Assembly: GCF_001428105.1 (NCBI RefSeq)
Contig: NZ_LMSJ01000021.1
Coordinates: 287-64,286 of the forward strand
Direction of reading: 5' to 3'
From: Paenibacillus sp. Soil766
GTDB taxonomy: Bacteria > Bacillota > Bacilli > Paenibacillales > NBRC-103111
DNA length: 64,000 nucleotides
In this document: in pieces, positions 34,118 through 44,070 of the stretch
Position numbering within the stretch: the first letter of the stretch is position 1
Layout: every line of letters starts with the position of its first letter
Notes under the pieces: generated by a model
What the model saw: only the letters and a program-made list of their open reading frames with translations
Databases searched by the model: none
What the model was told of the DNA's origin: nothing
Made by a program: the position numbers and the translations under genes

Positions 34118-35047
34118 ATGGAACTGAGAGTTTTGCGATATTTTCTTACAGTTGCAAGAGAGGGAAGCATTACAGGTGCTGCTGATTTTTTGCATCTCAC
34201 ACAACCAACCTTATCAAGACAATTAAAAGACCTTGAACAAGAATTAGGTAAAAAGTTATTTAATCGCAGTAGTCACAATATCATTCTGACAGATGAAGGA
34301 ATGCTCCTACGGAAGAGAGCAGAACAAATCGTTAATATGGTCGATAAATTAGAGAGAGAATTCAGTTCCATGGAAGAAATAGTAAGTGGTGATGTATACA
34401 TTGGGGGTGGGGAAACTTACGCCATGAAGCAAATTGCACACGTAGTAAAGGAGTTACAGTTAAATTATCCAAAAATACGGTATCACCTGTTCAGCGGCAA
34501 CGAGGACGATGTGACTGAGCGGCTTGACAAAGGCTTGCTTGACTTTGGTATTTTAATAGATCCTGCAGATTTATCGAAATATAATTATATAAATATTCCA
34601 GAAAAAGATGTCTGGGGCGTTGTCATGAGGAAAGACAGTCCTCTTGCTGTAAAGGATACCATTCAAGCCGCAGATTTATTGCATCTTCCACTAATCTGTT
34701 CGCGCCAGGCAATCCAACAGACATTGTCTAAAAATGAATTTGTGGATTGGTTTGGTGAAGATTTTGAAAAGCTAAACATCGTGACTACATACAATCTTCT
34801 ATATAATGCTGCCATCCTGGTCGAAGAGGGCATCGGCTATGCAGTAACCATTGATAAAATTGTGAATACGTCTAGTGAGAGTAAACTTTGTTTTAGACCG
34901 CTAAAGCCAAGACTTGAATCTGGCTTAAATCTTGTTTGGAGAAAACATCAGGTTTTTTCCGTTGCTGCTGACATGTTTTTAAATGAAATCAAAGAGAGTT
35001 TTTCAAATTTATCCTTAGATGCACAGGAAGAGGTCCAGCGTCGCTAA
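34118..35047 (+). CDS. LysR-family transcriptional regulator
   Basis: A 309-residue LTTR. Winged helix-turn-helix at 1-60 (ELRVLRYFLTVAREGS, then ITGAADFLHLTQPTLSRQL), linker helix, then the effector domain from about 90 (GDVYIGGGETYAM). AGGAGG lies about 6-7 nt before the ATG. Divergent from the MFS exporter gene, which it likely controls. The effector is unknown. Confidence 0.9.
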   Translation: MELRVLRYFLTVAREGSITGAADFLHLTQPTLSRQLKDLEQELGKKLFNRSSHNIILTDEGMLLRKRAEQIVNMVDKLEREFSSMEEIVSGDVYIGGGETYAMKQIAHVVKELQLNYPKIRYHLFSGNEDDVTERLDKGLLDFGILIDPADLSKYNYINIPEKDVWGVVMRKDSPLAVKDTIQAADLLHLPLICSRQAIQQTLSKNEFVDWFGEDFEKLNIVTTYNLLYNAAILVEEGIGYAVTIDKIVNTSSESKLCFRPLKPRLESGLNLVWRKHQVFSVAADMFLNEIKESFSNLSLDAQEEVQRR

Positions 35048-35134
35048 ACCGCACCGCTCTCTTCAAAGAGGAATGCAGTATTTTCACCAGTAGCTTTTAC
35101 ACGGATACCTTTATCCACTATCGAAATAACCCTT

Positions 35135-35443
35135 CTATTTTGATGCTTTAAAATAGATATCATTTTTCTTAATAGCTATAGCTTTCCGTTGATCAACACC
35201 AACTATTTTATATAGTTTGCTCCATACTTCCGCATCATTTGCTTCACCATTATTTTTAGGCAAAGGACGTATTCTTTTACTTGTCTCACCTATTTGTTCT
35301 CCAATATCCTTTAACGGCACGCTTTCAGCAGATACACTATAAATAACATCCCCCCACATGACTTGAGCGGGATAAGAACCTTTGGACTGATTACAAGCAG
35401 TAAGCAATGAAAGGATAATGAACATGGAAATCACTTTTTTCAT
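35135..35443 (-). CDS. Small lipoprotein of unknown function
   Basis: A 102-residue lipoprotein with signal sequence MKKVISMFIILSLLTAC (lipobox LTAC, Cys17), then a soluble domain (VMWGDVIYSVSAESVPLKD ... SKLYKIVGVDQRKAIAIKK) in mainly beta form. Ends convergent with the LysR gene. GAGGTGA lies about 5 nt before the ATG at 35443; the first in-frame ATG (35452) is too close to that site. No family recognised. Confidence 0.68.
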   Translation of the reverse strand: MKKVISMFIILSLLTACNQSKGSYPAQVMWGDVIYSVSAESVPLKDIGEQIGETSKRIRPLPKNNGEANDAEVWSKLYKIVGVDQRKAIAIKKNDIYFKASK

Positions 35444-35771
35444 ATTAGTCACCTCAATAGAATAAACCTAAGGACGGTCTAATCAAATATCATATATTAT
35501 TTGAATAGCCCCATCCGCATGAATCATTTCCTTGCCAAATAATGAAGGTTACAGTCCTCCTTATAATTGGTATTACCAATTTTCTCCATTTGATTCAATA
35601 TTTCCTTCAAATAAACATTTGTAACTTTCCTAACCGCTGCTTTAACGTATTCAGGGAGCAGCTGCCGCGAGGCGATCTGCTCCCTGATTATTATGCTATC
35701 GTTGCGCGTTAGAGAATTACGTAGAGTGGCCAACACGATGGATCCGCATCCTGATATCTACGAATTACTCT
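35444..35771. other. Intergenic, holds a hairpin
   Basis: No convincing gene. A perfect inverted repeat CAGGGAGCAG (35652-35661) / CTGCTCCCTG (35677-35686) lies about 85 bp after the stop of the PHP-type gene. It lacks a T-run on either strand. A minus-strand frame of 70 codons (35524-35736) runs straight through the hairpin, lacks a ribosome site and is unlikely to be a gene. Confidence 0.4.
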
Positions 35772-37421
35772 TTATCTAGCCTCAATAAATACAGGGTTGC
35801 TAATTGCTCTGAATTCCCTGCCTTTTTCTACGGTTACTACAATCCATTTAACTTGACCCGCAGCAATGTCAGGAAGTTGCAAACTATAATCATAGACACC
35901 CTCCACGCCTTGAGCTTCGCTTTCTGTGTCAACAAGTCGATTCGTAAGTGTAAAGTACGTTCGTTGCTCGCCATTCGTGAACAAGCAAAGTCTATCCAGT
36001 GGAACGTTAGACAAAAGCGTAATATCAACGCTAACTGACGTTTTATCGGTTATAAGTGTTTCCCCAGGGCCTTTCCCCTCCAAAGAAACCTTCAGCAACG
36101 GCCCGCTCGTCAAAAAGCTATGTCCTTTGCGCAGGGCATTCAAAGTCGATTCTACCGTCAATGCCTGTTCTACTTGGATAACCGTCTGCACGCAACCGCT
36201 TCCTAAGCGATTTTCTGCCCACTCCTCCATAATAGGCGTTGTTTCTTGAAGCACCTCTATGAGATAGCGTATGATATCCTGGCGTTCAGCTGGAAGAGAG
36301 TCAACTAATTGATTGCCACTAGCGATTATCCATGAAAATTTTTCGAGTAGTCCGTGAAAGTCATCTACCCAGATATTGTGAGTATCACTGCCACTAGTAG
36401 CTGCAACATAACGCCCTTCTTCAAGCAACGACATCCAGAAATTAAAAGCGTCATAGTTAGGCGTACCTGGGATCATCGGGTTGGAGCCATTCCATATTTC
36501 AATCGTATCAAATATTTCGACCATATCCCTAAACTTCGGATCTAATGATATCGCAGGATTCCTGTCACACGGGTGATTGATCTGCGGAAGACCTCCAAGA
36601 GCTCTGATTTCATCCGAAGTCCGAATATGTTCTTGGCGCAAATATGGTTCTGTACGTTCTTCCTGTTTCGGTATTTTGTAAATAACGTCTGAATGTACAC
36701 CGAGTGACAGTACATGTCCATTGGTCGTAGAGATCTCTTTGGAGACAATTGGTAAAAATGAGCTGGTAGCTGTAGCAAGCCACTGTTGATGATTTTTAAT
36801 ATTGTGATGATCGCTTAACGCACCATAAGCAAGCCCTGCTGCTTCCATAGAAAATGCCACTTGTTGCGGTGACTCAATAACGTCATCCGTACCACCGTGA
36901 AGAGGACTTGAGTAAACGCTGTGATGATGCAAGTCTCCAGCATACCAGCCTTCTCCACTCCAATCCGCCATTTGTGGAAGGCTAATTTGGCAATTTAGCT
37001 CCTCATTTGCGTTAATGAAAATTTCTTGCTTCACAATCTTGTAAGATGGGCCTTTAGAGACTTCGAGCAAATATCTAGCACTAGGAAGGGGCAACGTAAC
37101 TGTCCCACCCGGCAACGTATATTCACGGATAAAATCAATTCTATTGTTTGCCTGAGAGATAGTTTCCATCGTTTCGCTAGCAAGCATCGGGAACAGCTTT
37201 ACTTGCGCGATCATTCCGATACCATTGGTATCAGATACGGTTAACTTGAGTGTTCCTTCCGCTTGCGAAGCAGGTTTTGTTTGAAAAACAAATCCTCTGT
37301 TTGTTAGTTCCTCTTCCAAAAACTGTAGAGCCTCTAACAGAGCAGGCGGTGAATACCGCGGCAAGCCACTTTCATTTGGCATAATACTGCTGGCTGCTTG
37401 CAAATACTTTTTCATGACCAT
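35772..37421 (-). CDS. CehA/McbA-family metallohydrolase (PHP-type)
   Basis: A 549-residue protein with a PHP-like metal-dependent hydrolase domain. Metal-binding motifs are visible in order: GDLHHHSVYSS (after WYAGD), ALSDHHNIKNH, INHPCDRN and SGSDTHNIW. The N-terminal about 150 residues form a beta domain, and a C-terminal beta domain follows (about 440-549). No signal peptide, so it is probably cytosolic. GAGGAG lies 8 nt before the first ATG. It may hydrolyse a phosphoester or similar bond; CehA and McbA themselves are carbaryl and microcin-related enzymes. Confidence 0.8.
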   Translation of the reverse strand: MVMKKYLQAASSIMPNESGLPRYSPPALLEALQFLEEELTNRGFVFQTKPASQAEGTLKLTVSDTNGIGMIAQVKLFPMLASETMETISQANNRIDFIREYTLPGGTVTLPLPSARYLLEVSKGPSYKIVKQEIFINANEELNCQISLPQMADWSGEGWYAGDLHHHSVYSSPLHGGTDDVIESPQQVAFSMEAAGLAYGALSDHHNIKNHQQWLATATSSFLPIVSKEISTTNGHVLSLGVHSDVIYKIPKQEERTEPYLRQEHIRTSDEIRALGGLPQINHPCDRNPAISLDPKFRDMVEIFDTIEIWNGSNPMIPGTPNYDAFNFWMSLLEEGRYVAATSGSDTHNIWVDDFHGLLEKFSWIIASGNQLVDSLPAERQDIIRYLIEVLQETTPIMEEWAENRLGSGCVQTVIQVEQALTVESTLNALRKGHSFLTSGPLLKVSLEGKGPGETLITDKTSVSVDITLLSNVPLDRLCLFTNGEQRTYFTLTNRLVDTESEAQGVEGVYDYSLQLPDIAAGQVKWIVVTVEKGREFRAISNPVFIEAR

Positions 37422-37708
37422 ATGTAGTTCTCCTCTTGAAAAAATGACTGTTTATAATCAATTCCATCCTTTGTTATAAATTATAAACAATTGCGTAGAA
37501 AATCCCTCTATAAATAAATTAGTTTTTATTATGATTTTATTTGAACTTTCGTTCAATCGGGCTATCGTAATGGCGGATTGGGTAAATTCCGTTCAAACCA
37601 TTATTTAGAGACAGAACGTATCATTATTGGTGAGATTCATGTGAAAAATACCTTCTATTGTGATGGCATGCGAGACTGTATAAATACCGGGTGATGATTC
37701 GATTGCTT
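37422..37708. other. Intergenic region with a possible gene relic
   Basis: No full gene. A plus-strand frame from about 37550 to a TGA near 37695 reads SGYRNGGLGKFRSNHYLETE, then RIIIGEIHVKNTFYCDG, which looks protein-like but has a stop directly upstream and no start. It may be the end of a deleted gene. The rest (37430-37540) is AT-rich. Confidence 0.3.
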
Positions 37709-38335
37709 TTAACGTTGCAGCTCTGTGTGTTCAAGCTGATCCTCTATCCATCGTGATGGTAGATCTTTCACTGTTAAAGTTTGATAAAGAATGATCACCG
37801 CGATCAGTATAATGGCATCCATGAACAAGATCATCAGCAAGGGATGCTCCTCCATAATCATAACGCCAAGCATTGCCCCCATCATGCCGCTCATCACTCC
37901 AGATAACATGCCGTCCAGTGCAGCGAGCCAACTATGAGCATAACCTGCATAAATTCCGACCGATACACCGATCGTTACGCCAATAACTGTCGCATAGAAT
38001 AAGGACTGCAACCAAATTCCGCTGACCGTTCCAACCATCAGTCCAACCATCATCGCTACAGCCATGGCTGCCATCATAATGGTCATCTTACTGAGCTTCG
38101 CTGCATTAGTTCGGAGACGCATGGTTAAAGCAGATGCCCCGATCGTTACAGCTAGGCCGGATATAACTCCGACAATAATAAGCCCTGTAACGGAATTGCC
38201 GTTTGTGCCGCTGACAGAAGTGTCAGTTCCGTGTGTATGATCGTGCTCCGCTGCTAACGCAAACGGTGAAATCATGAGTGTAGTGATCAAAAGCATAAAT
38301 ATAAATAAGGCCAGTATTACGCGGTTCTTTTTCAT
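37709..38335 (-). CDS. Met/His-rich membrane protein linked to copper ATPase
   Basis: A 208-residue protein with an N-terminal signal-like helix (ILALFIFMLLITTLMIS), a His-rich external segment (AAEHDHTHGTD) and about five further helices, of which one is strongly Met-rich (MTIMMAAMAVAMMVGLMVG) and another reads MLSGVMSGMMGAMLGVMIM. His and Met clusters of this sort bind copper. It lies 219 bp downstream of the copper ATPase on the same strand but beyond a terminator. GGAGG lies about 10 nt before the ATG. A role in copper handling is inferred from composition and place. Confidence 0.65.
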   Translation of the reverse strand: MKKNRVILALFIFMLLITTLMISPFALAAEHDHTHGTDTSVSGTNGNSVTGLIIVGVISGLAVTIGASALTMRLRTNAAKLSKMTIMMAAMAVAMMVGLMVGTVSGIWLQSLFYATVIGVTIGVSVGIYAGYAHSWLAALDGMLSGVMSGMMGAMLGVMIMEEHPLLMILFMDAIILIAVIILYQTLTVKDLPSRWIEDQLEHTELQR

Positions 38336-38514
38336 TTTATCAAACACCTCCACATTGATTAGATTTATACCTATTCTCACTATCATAGTCGCTTGTTTGC
38401 AAATTAGTCTGACTCGAACGAGCTATTTTTAGCTGTTTCTTACCTCAATTACTATACGCAATAATAAAAAGTTCAACATGGCTCATACGAGCTATACGTA
38501 TACAATAAACAAAC

Positions 38515-38548
38515 AGGCCAACTCATTCCAAAAGGAATCCGTTGGCCT
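38515..38548 (-). terminator. Intrinsic terminator after copA
   Basis: AGGCCAAC (38515-38522) pairs with GTTGGCCT (38541-38548), with a second ATTCC/GGAAT pairing inside. On the minus strand the stem is followed by GTTTGTTTATTG. Confidence 0.7.
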
Positions 38549-38554
38549 GACTTA

Positions 38555-40765
38555 TTATTGCAATTTCTTTTTCTGCAATCGAAGCGCATTTGCAACAACA
38601 GAGACAGAGCTTAAGGCCATAGCTGCTCCTGCGATCCAAGGCGTAAGTACACCCATAAATGCGAGTGGAATCGCAAAAACATTGTAAACGAGTGCAAAGA
38701 TTAAGTTCTGACGAATGTTACGCATGGTAGCGCGGCTGATTTCGAATGCTGCTGTTACGCCTCGCAAATCACCATGAAGCAAATTGATGTCGGCTGTTTC
38801 TTTGGCTACATCCGTGCCTGTGCCGACAGCAATGCCGATGTCCGCCGCGGCTAAAGCAGGTGCGTCGTTAATTCCATCACCGACGACTGCTACTTTTTTC
38901 CCCTGTTGCTGAAGCTTCTTCACAATATGAACTTTATCTGTAGGTTTCATTTCCGCATAAACGATGCGTACCCCCGCTTGAGCTGCAATCGTATCAGCGG
39001 TTTGACGATGATCACCCGTTAACAAGGCTACCTCCAGCCGCCTCTTTTTCAATTGTCTAATCGCTTGTGGTGAAGTAGGCTTTAGTGTATCCGTCAATAC
39101 AAACATTCCTGCATAAGCACCATCAATCGCAACGTGGAGCACGGATTTCCCTTCAAGAGTCCAGCGATTTGCCAAATCAGAATACGTTCTGTTGTCAATT
39201 TGGTGTGTATTCATGAAGTCAATTGAGCCGACAAGCACCTCTTGTCCATCAACAGTAGCTTTCACGCCTTGTCCAGGTAACGATTCAAAAGTATCAGGTT
39301 CTCTAACTGTTACATGCTGTCGTGCCGCTTCACGAAGAATTGCTCCGGCGAAAGGATGCCTCGACTTCAGCTCCGCAGCAGCAGACATACGCAATAGCTT
39401 CATCTCTTGGCTGGAGATTGAAAGTAGCGACATGACAGTAGGCGTTCCATAAGTAACTGTGCCCGTTTTGTCTAACAATACAACATCAATCTGCGCCATT
39501 TGCTCCACATACTTGCCTTCGCGAAACAAGATACCCGACTGCAAAGCTCTGCTTGTGCCAACTAGGATCGAGATAGGTGTTGCGAGACCGAGTGCGCATG
39601 GACAAGCAATTACTAATACAGCGATAGCTTTAAACATCGCGCCTGTGGTATCTCCCGGTGAAAGCACATACAACCAGCTTAGAAACGTAAGCATTGCTAA
39701 TAGAACGACTGTTGGCACGAATACCGCCGTAATCCGGTCAGCATAGCGCTGAATACTTGCCTTAGAGCCCTGTGCTTCTTCAATGTATCGTATTATTTTA
39801 GCCAAAGCAGTTTCTCCCTTAGCAGCCGTGACTCTCATCAGGATCATTCCTTCAACATTACGAGAACCTCCTGATACGTTGTCATGGACTTGCTTGAGAA
39901 CGGGTACTGCTTCTCCAGTCAAATGAGCTTCATCCATTATCGCACGCCCCTCGACCACAACCCCGTCTAAAGGAATCAATTCACCTTCCTCAACCTGAAG
40001 GATGTCGCCGACGCAAATCTTGTCTAACGCGACAAGCTCCAAAGACCCTTTATCCAGCCTATGCGCGGTTTCCGCTTCAAGCTTGCGAAGTAGGTGAATT
40101 GCCCTAAGACTTCTCTTCTTTGCAGTGGCTTCTAGCCATTTTCCAAAAAGAACTACAGTGATCATCATCGCACTAGACTCAAAATAGATGCCATGCGGAT
40201 TGGGGATTCCCGTTTTTAGAGCATGTAGCGTCATATAGTGGCTGTACATGTAAGCACAAGTTGTACTGAGGACAACGAGCACATCCATTGTGGCGGTTTT
40301 GTTCTTTAGTGCTTTGAAGGCATTAAAATAAAATGGCCCGCCAATTACAAATTGAATCGGAGTTGCAAGCAACCATTGAAACCAAGGAGCAAGGAATAGT
40401 TCTGGTATCCATATTTCTGATGTCCAAGCATAATGGCGGACCATAGCCCACATAATTGGAATTGTGAGAAATGTCGAGATGAGGAGCCTAATGGTTAAGG
40501 CTCCTCCCTCATCAACATGTTGTTTATCATATTCTTCGTATGTTCTTGCACCATAGCCCAATTGTTGTATGCGCTCAATAATGATTTCTTCATCAGAGAA
40601 TGCAGACTCCAGTTGCAAAGTAGCACGTCCTAATGGCAAATTCACTGCAATCGACTGAACGCCGGAAAGCTTGCCTATAACTTTTTCTATCCTAGCTGAG
40701 CAGGCTGAGCAGGTCATCCCTTCGATTTGCAGTGTAACTTTCTTTGGGACTGTCGTTACGCTCAC
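38555..40765 (-). CDS. copA: Copper-exporting P1B-type ATPase
   Basis: A 736-residue P-type ATPase for export of Cu+ from the cytosol. One N-terminal heavy-metal-associated domain with GMTCSAC (about 15-21), eight membrane helices, ion-site VIACPCALG, phosphorylation site DKTGTVT, TGE in HLTGEAVP, and GDGINDAPAL near the C-terminus. The start is best placed at a GTG (40765): GGGAGG lies 7 nt upstream of it but only 1 nt from the ATG two codons earlier. It lacks a neighbouring copZ or csoR, but a Met/His-rich membrane protein follows. Confidence 0.95.
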   Translation of the reverse strand: MSVTTVPKKVTLQIEGMTCSACSARIEKVIGKLSGVQSIAVNLPLGRATLQLESAFSDEEIIIERIQQLGYGARTYEEYDKQHVDEGGALTIRLLISTFLTIPIMWAMVRHYAWTSEIWIPELFLAPWFQWLLATPIQFVIGGPFYFNAFKALKNKTATMDVLVVLSTTCAYMYSHYMTLHALKTGIPNPHGIYFESSAMMITVVLFGKWLEATAKKRSLRAIHLLRKLEAETAHRLDKGSLELVALDKICVGDILQVEEGELIPLDGVVVEGRAIMDEAHLTGEAVPVLKQVHDNVSGGSRNVEGMILMRVTAAKGETALAKIIRYIEEAQGSKASIQRYADRITAVFVPTVVLLAMLTFLSWLYVLSPGDTTGAMFKAIAVLVIACPCALGLATPISILVGTSRALQSGILFREGKYVEQMAQIDVVLLDKTGTVTYGTPTVMSLLSISSQEMKLLRMSAAAELKSRHPFAGAILREAARQHVTVREPDTFESLPGQGVKATVDGQEVLVGSIDFMNTHQIDNRTYSDLANRWTLEGKSVLHVAIDGAYAGMFVLTDTLKPTSPQAIRQLKKRRLEVALLTGDHRQTADTIAAQAGVRIVYAEMKPTDKVHIVKKLQQQGKKVAVVGDGINDAPALAAADIGIAVGTGTDVAKETADINLLHGDLRGVTAAFEISRATMRNIRQNLIFALVYNVFAIPLAFMGVLTPWIAGAAMALSSVSVVANALRLQKKKLQ

Positions 40766-40924
40766 GATCATGCCTCCCTTGTACAAGTTCATCCTATTTG
40801 CAACTATATGGGATACGAGAGGTGAACATTCATAAAATTATGAAAAAGAGACTTCCAAAGTATACCTGGAATCGTACTAATAAAGTGAATTCCAATCCGT
40901 CCCCCTCCGCTAGGTCGACAAAAA

Positions 40925-40947
40925 GCCGCCGGACAAATGCCGGCGAC
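40925..40947 (-). terminator. Strong terminator, minus strand
   Basis: GCCGCCGG (40925-40932) pairs with CCGGCGAC (40940-40947), followed on the minus strand by TTTTTG. Ends the SLH protein gene 2 nt after its stop. Confidence 0.85.
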
Positions 40948-40948
40948 T

Positions 40949-43861
40949 CTATAAAGCTAGATTGATATAGTTTTTCACAATTGTAATTGTAATTGGATTT
41001 ACAACCTTCTGGCCATCGCTAGGATGGGTATACTTCAGCCCGCTGATCGTGAAGGTATATGTCGTCCCGCTAGTAAACTTTCCATGATGAATGATGACAT
41101 AATGATTACTATAGATATCGACAACCTGTGCTCCATCCATACCGGTCACTACTGCGTTCAAATGCGAATTGTCATCAAGAAAACCGTTTAATTCAACGAT
41201 GAAATACTCGCGAGAGTCGCTGGACGGGATGGTGAATTTTTTATCTGTATCCCATGAAATGGGAACATAGGAATGGCCCGGAACGACTGTCCCCGTGTCG
41301 CTGGTCCAGATCTGTCCGCTCGCAGAATAAGTCAAAGTCCCATCAAAGACAGTTACTTCAAAGCTAGCAGTGAACCCGCTATACATCGCGGTCACCGTTG
41401 TAGTTCCGGCTGTTCCCTTGGTAAGCAAGCCAGATGCAGAAACATTCGCCACAGTTGGGTTCGAGCTAGTCCAACCAGTCGCCTGAGACGTCACATTCAC
41501 CACACTGTAATCACTAAGTTTGGCCAAGATCTCGAGCTGGTAGGTGGAGGATGTTACGGTAACCTTCGGTTCATACACAACTTTGGTGACGGTAGGCGTG
41601 ACCGATTCCTGAGCTTGCACCGTTACATTGAACATTCTTGCGGACGAGTATCCCAACTTGGACACCGTTGCCGTAAGTGTAACGATAGCATCGGGACTTC
41701 CAAACTTAGGACGTTGTACGCCCCCGCTCGAACTAATAATAGATGAATCGCTAGACATCCATACGATCGCAGTTCCTTTTGTCCCCGTCGTCGGCAAGGA
41801 AATAGTGCCGGTCACCTTGGATGGTATGGTCAAGAAGGCTTCATCTTGTTTTACCTCCCCTTTGAGCTCGGCCACGGTCGTCTGCATACTGGTAAGCTTG
41901 CTTAAGTTAGAGATGTCCGTATCTTCGGCTCCGAAGGTTTTGGCTTGCTTAACAAATTCAGCTGCTTTATCAATGAAGCCCTGAATCTCTTCCGAATAAA
42001 CGGTGAAATCGCCGATGGCGTCGATTGCAGCAATAGCGTTGTCTAGCGCTTTCGCCTTAACGGAACTTTTGATGGAATCTGAGAGTTTGACTCCACCGCT
42101 CCCTTCGATTTTGGTCTTCGTAATGGCTTCCGGGTCGCCTGATAATGTCACTGTCGAACTGGCTTGGATCGTCCCGATGTTGGTTCCGCTCTCCAGATTT
42201 AATGCCGCCCCATCCGCTGACTCATCCACATCGACCGTCTCGATTGTACCGGTGCCTTGGATTGATAAGTTTGTATTGTTACCGGTCAAACTAACCTTTG
42301 AAAGGGTGGTACCAGTGCCCGATTGAATGGTAGAGTTTTGACCGACTTTCAAGTTCTTAATCACTGTGGGTTGGGAATTCCCCGTACTCGGAGGGGCTAA
42401 CTTGAGGGTCGAACCCGGTGCATTCACTTCTACATCGCCTTCTATATTCCCCTTCAGCGTCAGCGACTTCCCGGCTGCTCCTGATGCGAGCTTGATTGTT
42501 CCGAGTTTCCCCGTGGACGACGAAGATTCCAGCACGCCTTGCGATTCAACCTCAATCTCAGTGACATCCGTTCCGTCTTGCGCTTCAATACGGACGTCTT
42601 TTCCGCCATTATTGATGGCGTTCACCCTCAATTGCTTAATAACCGTTTGTTGCAGCTTGATCGTGCCGTCTTTTCCGGATAACACGACCAAGCGTTCAGG
42701 TTCAATGTTGCGAAGCGTCACTTCGCCTTCCGGACCTGGATCAAGAGTTAGCGTGCCAGTAATCACAGTTCTTAACCCGCTATCATTGCTAGGCCCGAAA
42801 ATGCCGGAGGACATAATCGTCACATTCGTCAACGGTTCCCCCTTTGACAGCAAGTCGGCCACATTGATCTGCTCTTCTGAGCCCGTATCACCGCCGGTGG
42901 AAACCGAAGCAGCTCTCGCACCGGTAAGCGTTTGGCCTGTATCTTTCCCTTTAAAGATCAGCTTGTACACAGTACCGCCAATTTGAGGTTCCGTTGTCAG
43001 CTTCACAACTTTCTCGTTTCCTGCCTGTAGAGAAGCGGCTTGAACCTGAAGCTGAGGTTCGAAACGGAAGTCATCGGCATTCGCAGCCTTAAGCGTCGAA
43101 TCAAACGATACTTGAACCGTAGTGGGGTTTAGAACGGAAACCGCCTGGATACTCGCCTCTTTGGAAGGCGTCTCTATTAATGATAATTGGTCACCACGTT
43201 CCTGATAAGTAACTCGGTTCGTATAGAACTCGTATGCCATATGAGCCAACTCTTGCCGTACGACCGCAGCTTTCGGGTTCAATGCTAACCGTCCACCAGG
43301 CTGTTCGATTCCTTGCACGAGGCCGATCCGAACGGCGAGCGCGACCGCTGGCTTCGCCCAATCCGCCACATCGGAAAAGTCGGAAAACCCAGTCTCCCAT
43401 TGCTGTTCTTTAGCGGTTTTCTCCAACCCTAAGGCGCGAATATAAAACACAATCAATTCCTCACGGGTTATCGTAACATCGGGAGTAAATCGGTCGGTCG
43501 CCGTCCCGTTTGCAATTCCAGCTTGCACCAAGGCGCCGACGTCTCCTTTGTACCAAGCCTTGGAGTCAATATCCCGAAACACATCGGCTCCCCCCGGGTT
43601 TGTCTTTAGCCCCGCCGTGAGGACGATCACTCTAGCTGTCTCGGCACGAGTTGCCGTGTTATTCTGGCGGAAGGTCCCGTCTTCATAACCGGTTATAATG
43701 CCCGATTTCACCAACTGGTCAATCTCTAGCTTGGTGTAGGGGTAAGATGCTTCAATATCCGTGAAACCGGCTGCTGTGCTTTCAGCCGAGGTTGAAAGTC
43801 CATTCCCCAACAGCAGCGTCCCCACTAGCAGTACACTATAAATACGTCGTCCTTTTCCCAT
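40949..43861 (-). CDS. S-layer-anchored protein with beta-helix-like and BIG2 domains
   Basis: About 970 residues with a signal peptide (ends LSTSAES). Three SLH domains follow (from about 35 to 210, e.g. FTDIEASYPYTKLEI, FRDIDSKAWYKGDV, FSDVADWAKPAVALAV), which bind pyruvylated cell-wall polymer. Next come an Ig-like domain, a long Gly/Thr/Asn-rich segment of repeating strands (about 330-570) resembling a beta-helix adhesin, a helical spacer (about 570-650), Ig-like units and a BIG2-type unit (WTSSNPTVANVSASG), and a C-terminal beta domain. The ATG at 43861 follows GGGGAG by 4 nt. Surface adhesin or wall protein; ligand unknown. Confidence 0.85.
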   Translation of the reverse strand: MGKGRRIYSVLLVGTLLLGNGLSTSAESTAAGFTDIEASYPYTKLEIDQLVKSGIITGYEDGTFRQNNTATRAETARVIVLTAGLKTNPGGADVFRDIDSKAWYKGDVGALVQAGIANGTATDRFTPDVTITREELIVFYIRALGLEKTAKEQQWETGFSDFSDVADWAKPAVALAVRIGLVQGIEQPGGRLALNPKAAVVRQELAHMAYEFYTNRVTYQERGDQLSLIETPSKEASIQAVSVLNPTTVQVSFDSTLKAANADDFRFEPQLQVQAASLQAGNEKVVKLTTEPQIGGTVYKLIFKGKDTGQTLTGARAASVSTGGDTGSEEQINVADLLSKGEPLTNVTIMSSGIFGPSNDSGLRTVITGTLTLDPGPEGEVTLRNIEPERLVVLSGKDGTIKLQQTVIKQLRVNAINNGGKDVRIEAQDGTDVTEIEVESQGVLESSSSTGKLGTIKLASGAAGKSLTLKGNIEGDVEVNAPGSTLKLAPPSTGNSQPTVIKNLKVGQNSTIQSGTGTTLSKVSLTGNNTNLSIQGTGTIETVDVDESADGAALNLESGTNIGTIQASSTVTLSGDPEAITKTKIEGSGGVKLSDSIKSSVKAKALDNAIAAIDAIGDFTVYSEEIQGFIDKAAEFVKQAKTFGAEDTDISNLSKLTSMQTTVAELKGEVKQDEAFLTIPSKVTGTISLPTTGTKGTAIVWMSSDSSIISSSGGVQRPKFGSPDAIVTLTATVSKLGYSSARMFNVTVQAQESVTPTVTKVVYEPKVTVTSSTYQLEILAKLSDYSVVNVTSQATGWTSSNPTVANVSASGLLTKGTAGTTTVTAMYSGFTASFEVTVFDGTLTYSASGQIWTSDTGTVVPGHSYVPISWDTDKKFTIPSSDSREYFIVELNGFLDDNSHLNAVVTGMDGAQVVDIYSNHYVIIHHGKFTSGTTYTFTISGLKYTHPSDGQKVVNPITITIVKNYINLAL

Positions 43862-43997
43862 GTCGCTCCCCTTCGTCATAGTTAATCTTATTGTGAATTA
43901 GCATAAATATCCTAGATTTACTATGCCTTAAGGCCTATTTTATGTCAATAAAAATCGTCAGTTTCAGACAAAAAACACCAACTAAAACATAAAAAAA

Positions 43998-44012
43998 CCG
44001 CGCTGCACGCGG
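43998..44012 (-). terminator. Terminator of the glycan operon
   Basis: On the minus strand CCGCG-TGCAG-CGCGG (44012-43998) is followed by seven Ts. It lies 59 bp past the end of the last glycosyltransferase gene. Confidence 0.75.
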
Positions 44013-44070
44013 ATCTCTAAAGATATATCGTCTGTACAACACATACCGAAAGCCATGCGGCGCCTCCAGA

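Noticed and set aside
35524-35736. 70-codon minus-strand ORF
   Set aside because: It runs through a perfect hairpin, lacks a ribosome site and has no protein-like pattern.
41273-42986. Long plus-strand ORFs opposite the SLH protein
   Set aside because: Antisense shadows of a repeat-rich, Thr/Ser-rich gene; no ribosome sites or family motifs.
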